NCBI GenBank assembly: GCA_021413665.1 | Contig: JAIOPW010000289.1 | Span: 1 to 6,981, forward strand | Origin: Rhodocyclales bacterium | Lineage (GTDB): Bacteria; Pseudomonadota; Gammaproteobacteria; Burkholderiales; Rhodocyclaceae | Reading direction: 5' to 3' | DNA length: 6,981 nucleotides | The notes under the pieces: model-generated | What the model was told of the DNA's origin: nothing | The model's database searches: none | What the model saw: the letters and a program-made list of their open reading frames with translations, nothing else | Shown here: piece by piece, positions 1 through 5,019 of the stretch | Layout of the letters: every line of letters starts with the position of its first letter | How positions within the stretch are numbered: position 1 is the stretch's first letter | Translations under genes and position numbers: made by a program

Positions 1-489
1 CTCGATCTGACCACCGAGGGATTGCGCATCCAGATCGTGGACGAGAAAAATCGCCCCATGTTCGATTCGGCGAGTTCGGACGTCAAACCCTATACCCGGG
101 TCATCCTGCGTGAAATAGGCCTCGCGCTGAACAAGGTCGAAAACCGCATCAGCCTTTCCGGCCATACCGACGCGCAGCCGTTCGCCGGTGGCGACCGGGG
201 CTTCGGCAACTGGGAGCTGTCGACCAATCGCGCCAATGCCTCGCGCCGCGAGATGGTGGCCGGGGGCATGGATGACGCCAAGATCATGCGCGTGGTTGGC
301 CTCGCCTCGACAGTGCTCTATGCCAAACAGGAACCGCAGAGCCCGATCAACCGCCGCATCAGCATTATCGTCATGAACAAGCGCACCGAAGAAGCGATCC
401 TCGCCGATGGCCGCCAAATGGACGTGGAGAGCGCGCAGGAGGTCGACGCGAAAAGCCTCGGCGTTCCCGCCGCCGCGGCGGGCCGATAA
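1..489 (+). CDS. motB: Flagellar stator protein MotB, C-terminal part (5' end outside window)
   Basis: This is the periplasmic, peptidoglycan-binding half of MotB, which with MotA forms the proton-driven stator and anchors it to the cell wall. The frame is open from base 1, so the TTG at 22 is not a real start; it is the Leu of the conserved E-G-L-R-I-Q-I stretch. About 162 residues are visible. The OmpA-like domain shows N-R-P-M-F, then R-I-S-L-S-G-H-T-D-A, then N-W-E-L-S-T-N-R-A-N-A-S-R-R-E, and finally N-R-R-I-S-I, all in the order and spacing of E. coli MotB. The N-terminal transmembrane helix with its proton-carrying Asp and the plug would lie upstream. The protein ends in a short Ala-rich tail. 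The paralogue MotD is a weaker alternative; the close match to E. coli MotB through this domain favours MotB. motA is expected just upstream (inference). Confidence 0.95.
   Translation, partial: LDLTTEGLRIQIVDEKNRPMFDSASSDVKPYTRVILREIGLALNKVENRISLSGHTDAQPFAGGDRGFGNWELSTNRANASRREMVAGGMDDAKIMRVVGLASTVLYAKQEPQSPINRRISIIVMNKRTEEAILADGRQMDVESAQEVDAKSLGVPAAAAGR
482..489 (+). promoter_or_regulatory. Possible FliA (sigma-28) -10 element
   Basis: The eight bases GCCGATAA match the classical FliA/sigma-28 -10 consensus exactly and end on the motB stop codon, 22 bases before the ATG of the receptor-like gene. Sigma-28 commonly drives chemotaxis genes. However, the expected -35 position (about 463-470) reads GTTCCCGC and does not resemble TAAAGTTT, and the bases are also coding sequence of motB. 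This is a half-site at best and may be chance. Confidence 0.25.
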
Positions 490-511
490 AATTGAGTAGA
501 ATCGACCCCTT

Positions 512-1732
512 ATGAATTTCTTCAACAAGACCTTGTGGTTTGGCTTGGGCTGGATCGTTCTGCTGGGCGGCGTCATGTCATTGACGTCGAGCACCGGACT
601 CGGTTTGTCGGGATGGGCCGCCTTGCTGCTGGCCGGGGTCGGCTGGCAGCTTATTGCTCTTGTTGCGAGCCGGAGCATGGTGAAAAGCGCTGCGGATCAG
701 CAGCGCATGAAAGGCGAGGAGCAGGCCCTGCTCGATGAGTTTCACCGCCTGCTGGAAGAGTGTTCGACGCGGTTTTCCAGCCAGTTGGGCGTTGCGCACG
801 GCGAGCTGGCCCGGGTACAGACACTGCTGTCGGAGGCCATCGTCAGCCTGACCGGCAGTTTTCACAGCATGCATGAACATACGCGCCGCCAGCGCGAGGT
901 ATCGCTGGCCGTTACCTCGGGTGCCGACGGCGACAAGGGCGGCAGCCGTTTCGACGACTTCGTCAGGGACACCACCGCCGTCATGCAGCGGGTGGTGGAC
1001 AGCATCGTCGGCAACAGCAAGCTGGGCATGGAGCTGGTCGAATTGACCGAAAGCATCGCGGCGCGCACTCAGGATGTCCAATCGATCCTGTCCGAAATCG
1101 GCGCCATCGCCAAGCAGACCAACCTGCTGGCGCTGAATGCGGCCATCGAGGCCGCGCGCGCCGGCGAAGCCGGACGCGGTTTCGCGGTGGTGGCCGACGA
1201 AGTGCGCGATCTTTCCGGACGCACGTCGCAGTTCAGCCAGCAGATCAACAAGGTGATCCAGGACATGCAGGTCACCGTCAAGCAGACCGAGGTGGCCATC
1301 TCGCGCATGGCCAGCCAGGATCTGACCTTTGCCTTCGAGTCCAAGCAGAACGTCGAGAAGATCATCGGCACCATGGAGTCGCAGAATCTGTCGCGCATGG
1401 CTGCGGTCGGGCAGCTGGGCGGCATCGCCGACGAGGTCGATGTCCAGGTCGGGCGCGCCGTTACCGCATTGCAATTCCAGGACATCGTCTCGCAGTTGCT
1501 CGGGCATGTCGGCCGGCGCGTCGCCGCCATCGACGATGTCTCGCGACATCTGGGTGGTCTGGCGCAGACCCTGCAACGCAACGCCACGACTCCGGACGCC
1601 GCTGGCGCCCTGCAGTCCCTGCGCAATGAAACCCGCGAAGTCGCCGAACGGCTGAAGGACATGGAGCAGATGACCGCCAACAATCCGGTCAGCCAGAACG
1701 AAATGAGCCAGGGCGATATCGAATTATTCTGA
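512..1732 (+). CDS. Membrane-anchored receptor-like protein with MCP signalling tip and a CheZ-like helix; no sensing domain
   Basis: The protein has 406 residues. Two hydrophobic segments (about 8-26 and 32-52) are separated by only a few residues, so there is no periplasmic ligand domain. Coiled-coil helices follow, broken by a Gly/Asp-rich stretch near 136-148. The MCP signalling tip at about 196-240 contains K-Q-T-N-L-L-A-L-N-A-A-I-E-A-A-R-A-G-E (201-219) and G-R-G-F-A-V-V-A-D-E-V-R, the CheA/CheW contact region of chemoreceptors. After the tip, a helix at 318-336 carries F-Q-D-I-V-S-Q, resembling the CheZ active-site helix, and the chain ends G-D-I-E-L-F. The MCP assignment is firm; phosphatase activity is inference. 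The start at the ATG at 512 places TM1 at the N-terminus, as expected; its Shine-Dalgarno is poor (GAG at 494-496 is too far), so coupling to motB translation 22 bases upstream is possible. It lies directly before cheY. Confidence 0.9.
   Translation: MNFFNKTLWFGLGWIVLLGGVMSLTSSTGLGLSGWAALLLAGVGWQLIALVASRSMVKSAADQQRMKGEEQALLDEFHRLLEECSTRFSSQLGVAHGELARVQTLLSEAIVSLTGSFHSMHEHTRRQREVSLAVTSGADGDKGGSRFDDFVRDTTAVMQRVVDSIVGNSKLGMELVELTESIAARTQDVQSILSEIGAIAKQTNLLALNAAIEAARAGEAGRGFAVVADEVRDLSGRTSQFSQQINKVIQDMQVTVKQTEVAISRMASQDLTFAFESKQNVEKIIGTMESQNLSRMAAVGQLGGIADEVDVQVGRAVTALQFQDIVSQLLGHVGRRVAAIDDVSRHLGGLAQTLQRNATTPDAAGALQSLRNETREVAERLKDMEQMTANNPVSQNEMSQGDIELF
1481..1495 (+). other. CheZ-like D-x-x-x-Q motif codons (Asp324, Gln328)
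   Basis: These codons encode D-I-V-S-Q, preceded by Q-F-Q, in the receptor-like protein. E. coli CheZ uses Asp143 and Gln147 in F-Q-D-L-T-G-Q to dephosphorylate CheY-P, with Gln positioning the attacking water. Here the Asp/Gln spacing, the preceding F-Q and the following hydrophobic-basic helix agree. The distance from the Asp to the C-terminus is also similar (82 residues here, about 71 in CheZ). The CheZ residue numbers are from memory; function is inferred. Confidence 0.5.
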
Positions 1733-1754
1733 ATTAACTTGCTGCCCGTTCCTT

Positions 1755-1761
1755 GAGGGAG
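1755..1761 (+). promoter_or_regulatory. Ribosome binding site of cheY
   Basis: GAGGGAG ends seven bases before the GTG at 1769. This good Shine-Dalgarno match at normal spacing decides for the GTG start, which also gives the standard CheY N-terminus (S-K-T-I-L-A-V-D-D). Confidence 0.8.
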
Positions 1762-1768
1762 TTTTCCT

Positions 1769-2134
1769 GTGTCCAAAACAATACTTGCCGTCGATGATTC
1801 GGCCTCCATTCGACAGATGGTGGCCTTTACCCTGAAAAGTTCAGGCTACGAGGTGGTCGAAGCCGTAGACGGCATGGATGGACTGGAGAAGGCCAAGACC
1901 AAGAGTTTCAACCTGATCCTGACCGACCAGAACATGCCGCGCATGGACGGGTTGACGCTGGTCAAGAGCCTGCGTGCGATGGCACAGTACAAGACCACGC
2001 CGATCCTGATGTTGACCACGGAGTCCTCCGATGCCATGAAGGCGCAAGGCAAGGCTTCGGGGGCGACCGGCTGGCTGGTCAAGCCCTTCGATCCGCAGAA
2101 GCTTATTGAAGTGGTGAAGAAGGTCATCGGTTGA
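1769..2134 (+). CDS. cheY: Chemotaxis response regulator CheY (single receiver domain)
   Basis: CheY is the diffusible output of the pathway: phosphorylated by CheA, it binds the flagellar switch and changes motor rotation. At 121 residues it is a lone receiver domain with no output domain. Visible key residues are the acidic pair Asp9-Asp10, phospho-acceptor Asp53 (L-T-D-Q-N-M-P-R-M-D-G), conserved Thr83, Glu85 in the place of E. coli Glu89, and Lys105 in V-K-P-F. The residue aligned with E. coli switch Tyr106 is Trp102 (G-W-L-V-K-P-F). This is a permitted aromatic variant, but it should change how the activated face looks to FliM and to a phosphatase. The start codon is GTG. The gene sits 36 bases after the receptor-like gene and 30 bases before cheA. 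The presence of cheA and cheW next door and a motor gene upstream support a flagellar CheY rather than a pilus or other receiver. Confidence 0.95.
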   Translation: MSKTILAVDDSASIRQMVAFTLKSSGYEVVEAVDGMDGLEKAKTKSFNLILTDQNMPRMDGLTLVKSLRAMAQYKTTPILMLTTESSDAMKAQGKASGATGWLVKPFDPQKLIEVVKKVIG

Positions 2135-2154
2135 CCCTGGCGCGGACCATGACC

Positions 2155-2161
2155 GGGAGGT
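2155..2161 (+). promoter_or_regulatory. Ribosome binding site of cheA
   Basis: GGGAGGT lies three bases before the ATG at 2165 and 15 before a second in-frame ATG at 2177. Counting from the AGG core, the spacing to 2165 is slightly short but acceptable and is clearly better than for 2177. Confidence 0.65.
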
Positions 2162-2164
2162 GCC

Positions 2165-4432
2165 ATGTCCATTGACATGAGCCAGTTTTACCAAGTGTTC
2201 TTCGAGGAATCGCAAGAGCACCTTGACAGCATGGAGTCCCTGCTGCTGGGTCTTGACCTCGCCGATCCGGATGCCGAAGAGCTCAATGCGATTTTTCGCG
2301 CCGCGCATTCGATCAAGGGCTCGGCCGGCACTTTCGGTTTTACCGACCTGGCCGAAGTGACCCACGTTCTCGAGAACCTGCTCGATCGCATCCGCAAGGG
2401 CGAGTTGGCACTGCGCCCCGAGATGATCGACGCCTTTCTCGATGCCGGTGATGTGCTCAAAGGTTTGCTTGCCGCCCATCGCGGCAATGGCGAAGCCGAT
2501 CCGGCGCAGGTCGCGGCGATGTGCAAGCGCCTGTCCGAGCTGACTGTCAGCGGGTCTCCGGTCGCCGCCAGTCCGGCGCCCGAGGCCGCCGGCGGTCCGG
2601 CCATCGTTGCGGCGCCGACGGGCGAAATGGAAGCGAGCTTCGTCCTTGAATTGGAAGCCGATGACGCGGCCAGGACGGTCGAAAATCTGGTTGCGGAGTT
2701 GAGCGAGGCGTGCGTGGTTTCCGTGTTCAGTCGGCCGACTGCCGCAGACCAGCCCTGGGTCTTGCGCCTCGCCGCCGACGCAGACACGGAAATCGTGCGC
2801 GGCTTGCTGGAGTTTGTCGCCCGCAGCGACAGCATTCGCATCGGGCCGGCGGGCTCGATCGCGCGGGTAGCGGGTGACAGTGCCGGCGCCTACGGCTTCT
2901 TCGATGAACCTTCCGCGCCTGCAAGCGTCGCGACCGACGATGCCTGGGGGCTTTTCAACGATGCGCCGACTCCCGCAGCGGACGCGCCGCAAGCGGTAGC
3001 GCCCGCAGCCGATGATTCCTTCGGTTTCTTTGTCGATCTGCCGGCACCGGACACCGCCGTCGCCGCCTCGCCAGCGCCGACTCTTGCGGCTGGTAGCGAA
3101 GGTGACGGTTTCGGATTCTTCGTCGACGTACCCGCCCCCGGCGCCGCAGCGGCGAGCGCAAGCTCCGTCGTCACCGCGGCCGCGCCGGAAGCCGCGGTCG
3201 CGCCGGCCAAGCCCGTGGCGGACAGGCGTGCCACGCCCCGAACCGGTGGCGGCGAAACCTCGATCCGTGTCGATGTCGACAAGGTCGACCAACTGATCAA
3301 CCTGATCGGCGAGCTGGTGATCACCCAGGCGATGCTCGCGCAGTCGGCCTCCGAACTCGATCCGGTCCGCTTCGAACGCTTGCACAACGGCCTGACGCAG
3401 CTTGAGCGCAATACGCGCGACATGCAGGAATCGGTAATGTCGATCCGCATGATGCCCATATCGGTCGTGTTCTCCCGCTTCCCGCGCGTGGTGCGCGACC
3501 TGGCGCAGAAGCTGGGCAAGCAGATCGAGCTCAAGACCATCGGCGAAGGCACGGAGCTGGACAAGAGCCTGATCGAGCGCATCAGCGATCCGCTGACGCA
3601 CCTGGTGCGCAACAGCCTTGATCACGGCGTCGAGATGCCCGAGGATCGAATTGCCAAGGGCAAGTCGCCGACAGGCACGATTACACTGAAGGCCTATCAC
3701 CAGAGCGGCAACATCGTCATCGAAGTGGGTGACGACGGCGCCGGCCTCAACCGCCAGAAGATCATGTCCAAGGCGCGCGAGAAGGGTATCGCGGTGCACG
3801 ACCAGATGACCGATGGCGAAGTCTGGTTGCTTATTTTCGAGCCGGGGTTCTCCACTGCCGACGTGGTCACCGAGGTCTCGGGGCGCGGCGTCGGCATGGA
3901 CGTGGTCAAGCGCAACATAAGCGCGATGGGCGGGCGGGTCGAGATCGAGTCGATGACCGGAATCGGTACCCGGATGACGGTGCGCCTGCCGCTGACGCTG
4001 GCGATCCTCGACGGCATGTCGGTCGCGGCGGGCAAGGAGACCTACATCATTCCGCTCGGCTACGTGATCGAGTCGCTACAGGCCGAGCGCGGCATGATCA
4101 AGAGTGTTTCGGGTGTCGAGCGCCTGATCCAGGTGCGCGACGAATACCTGCCGGTGGTGGCGTTGTACGAGGTGTTCGGCATCCCGAACACAATCACGCG
4201 GCTCGATCAGGGGATCATGGTGGTGCTCGAAGCCGACGGGGTCAAGGCGGCACTGTTCATCGATGCCCTGGTCGGCCAGCACCAGGTGGTGATCAAGAGC
4301 CTGGAATCGAACTACCGCAAGGTACCCGGCATATCGGGAGCTACGATCATGGGCGACGGCCATGTCGCCCTGATTCTGGATGTGGTGGCGCTGGTACAAA
4401 TGGCAAAAAGTGCGCTGCCGGAGGCGGCCTGA
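2165..4432 (+). CDS. cheA: Chemotaxis histidine kinase CheA
   Basis: CheA is the receptor-controlled kinase that phosphorylates CheY (and CheB). It has 755 residues, about 100 more than E. coli CheA, the excess lying in the linker region. Domains in order: P1/HPt about 1-128 with phospho-acceptor His48 in A-A-H-S-I-K-G-S-A-G-T-F-G-F; a small alpha/beta region about 155-230 in place of a recognisable E. coli P2; an Ala/Pro-rich linker about 235-365 with four aromatic-G-F/L-F repeats; P3 dimerisation about 366-430 (D-K-V-D-Q-L-I-N-L-I-G-E-L-V); P4 ATPase about 431-612 with N box H-L-V-R-N-S-L-D-H-G-V-E (479-490), G1 D-D-G-A-G-L (523-528), F box F-E-P-G-F-S-T-A (558-565) and G2 G-R-G-V-G-M-D-V-V; and P5 CheW-like about 613-750, which couples to receptors and CheW. 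All catalytic boxes look intact. It follows cheY by 30 bases and precedes cheW by 48. Confidence 0.97.
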   Translation: MSIDMSQFYQVFFEESQEHLDSMESLLLGLDLADPDAEELNAIFRAAHSIKGSAGTFGFTDLAEVTHVLENLLDRIRKGELALRPEMIDAFLDAGDVLKGLLAAHRGNGEADPAQVAAMCKRLSELTVSGSPVAASPAPEAAGGPAIVAAPTGEMEASFVLELEADDAARTVENLVAELSEACVVSVFSRPTAADQPWVLRLAADADTEIVRGLLEFVARSDSIRIGPAGSIARVAGDSAGAYGFFDEPSAPASVATDDAWGLFNDAPTPAADAPQAVAPAADDSFGFFVDLPAPDTAVAASPAPTLAAGSEGDGFGFFVDVPAPGAAAASASSVVTAAAPEAAVAPAKPVADRRATPRTGGGETSIRVDVDKVDQLINLIGELVITQAMLAQSASELDPVRFERLHNGLTQLERNTRDMQESVMSIRMMPISVVFSRFPRVVRDLAQKLGKQIELKTIGEGTELDKSLIERISDPLTHLVRNSLDHGVEMPEDRIAKGKSPTGTITLKAYHQSGNIVIEVGDDGAGLNRQKIMSKAREKGIAVHDQMTDGEVWLLIFEPGFSTADVVTEVSGRGVGMDVVKRNISAMGGRVEIESMTGIGTRMTVRLPLTLAILDGMSVAAGKETYIIPLGYVIESLQAERGMIKSVSGVERLIQVRDEYLPVVALYEVFGIPNTITRLDQGIMVVLEADGVKAALFIDALVGQHQVVIKSLESNYRKVPGISGATIMGDGHVALILDVVALVQMAKSALPEAA
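2885..3139 (+). repeat. Four short aromatic-G-F/L-F repeats in the CheA linker
   Basis: Four related peptides punctuate the low-complexity linker: Y-G-F-F-D-E-P (from residue 243), W-G-L-F-N-D-A-P-T-P (from 261), F-G-F-F-V-D-L-P-A-P (from 286) and F-G-F-F-V-D-V-P-A-P (from 316). Consensus: aromatic-G-[FL]-F-x-[DE]-x-P-x-P. Spacing between the lead aromatics is 18, 25 and 30 residues. The motif is kept in protein but not as a clean DNA repeat. This looks like a set of short docking motifs in a disordered tether; the partner is unknown, with CheY or CheB as guesses. Confidence 0.75.
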
Positions 4433-4471
4433 TGCCGGTCCGCAAAACGGAAAACAGTTGAACACGGAAGC

Positions 4472-4476
4472 GAGGA
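4472..4476 (+). promoter_or_regulatory. Ribosome binding site of cheW
   Basis: GAGGA sits four bases before the ATG at 4481 and seven before the adjacent ATG at 4484, so the second ATG may be the one mainly used; the protein would differ by one Met only. Confidence 0.6.
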
Positions 4477-4480
4477 ACAA

Positions 4481-4993
4481 ATGATGGTTCAGGAACATGC
4501 GGCCCAAGGCAAGGAAGCCAGGGAAGAAGGCGGCTACGCCCAGGAATATCTGACCTACACCCTGGGGCCGGAAGAATACGCGATCGACATTCTCAAGGTG
4601 CAGGAAATCCGCGGTTACGAGGCGCCGACCACGATCGCTAATGCGCCGAGCTTCCTCAAGGGCGTGATCAACCTGCGCGGTACCATCGTCCCGATCGTCG
4701 ACCTGCGCATCAAGTTCAATGTCGGCAAGGCGGAATACACACCCTTCACGGTCGTCATCATCCTCAACATCGGCTCGCGCGTGGTGGGCATCGTGGTCGA
4801 CAGCGTGTCGGACGTGACCATGCTGCGCCAGGAGCAGATCCGGCCGGCGCCCGAGTTCGCGGCGACGGTCGACACCAAGTACATCAACGGCCTGTGCACC
4901 CTCGGCGAGCGCATGCTCATCGTGGTCGATATAGAGCGGCTGATGCTGTCCCATGAGATGGCATTGGTTGACGCCGCCCAGAACGCCCAATAA
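4481..4993 (+). CDS. cheW: Chemotaxis coupling protein CheW
   Basis: CheW is the adaptor that links receptor tips to the CheA P5 domain and builds the hexagonal array in the cytoplasm at the membrane. At 170 residues it is close to the 167 of E. coli CheW and covers the whole SH3-like fold. Hallmarks in order are E-E-Y-A-I-D-I-L-K-V-Q-E-I-R (31-44), G-V-I-N-L-R-G-T-I-V-P-I-V-D-L-R (61-76) with Arg66 at the receptor/CheA contact position, V-V-G-I-V-V-D-S-V-S-D-V (101-112), and G-E-R-M-L-I-V-V-D-I-E (142-152). The first 20 residues are polar and variable. It lies between cheA and the large receptor, consistent with assembly of all three into one complex. No odd features apart from the double ATG start. 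Confidence 0.97.
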   Translation: MMVQEHAAQGKEAREEGGYAQEYLTYTLGPEEYAIDILKVQEIRGYEAPTTIANAPSFLKGVINLRGTIVPIVDLRIKFNVGKAEYTPFTVVIILNIGSRVVGIVVDSVSDVTMLRQEQIRPAPEFAATVDTKYINGLCTLGERMLIVVDIERLMLSHEMALVDAAQNAQ

Positions 4994-5005
4994 GCCGCAC
5001 CGAAA

Positions 5006-5011
5006 AAGGAG
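5006..5011 (+). promoter_or_regulatory. Ribosome binding site of the PAS receptor gene
   Basis: AAGGAG ends eight bases before the ATG at 5020. This strong Shine-Dalgarno at ideal spacing fixes the start, which also gives the Aer-like N-terminus. Confidence 0.8.
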
Positions 5012-5019
5012 CCAAGAAG

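Noticed and set aside
578..1576. 332-codon minus-strand open frame opposite the receptor-like gene
   Set aside because: The composition is unlike a real protein and it lies fully within a coding region with a strong MCP signature.
1721..1736. Direct repeat GAATTA...GAATTA at the end of the receptor-like gene
   Set aside because: Only six bases per copy, partly coding and AT-rich; no stem or known site forms.
2420..2430. Possible internal start (Met87) giving a short CheA form as in E. coli
   Set aside because: There is no Shine-Dalgarno sequence before this ATG, and E. coli's short-form start is at a different place in the domain.
1841..3799. 652-codon open frame on the minus strand, antisense to cheY and cheA
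   Set aside because: Long antisense frames are expected opposite GC-rich genes. The translation is His/Arg/Gly-rich with no recognisable domain, and the plus strand carries certain genes with intact catalytic motifs.
4433..4480. cheA-cheW gap examined for a terminator or promoter
   Set aside because: No stem-loop with a T-run and no convincing -35/-10 pair; it holds only the cheW ribosome site.
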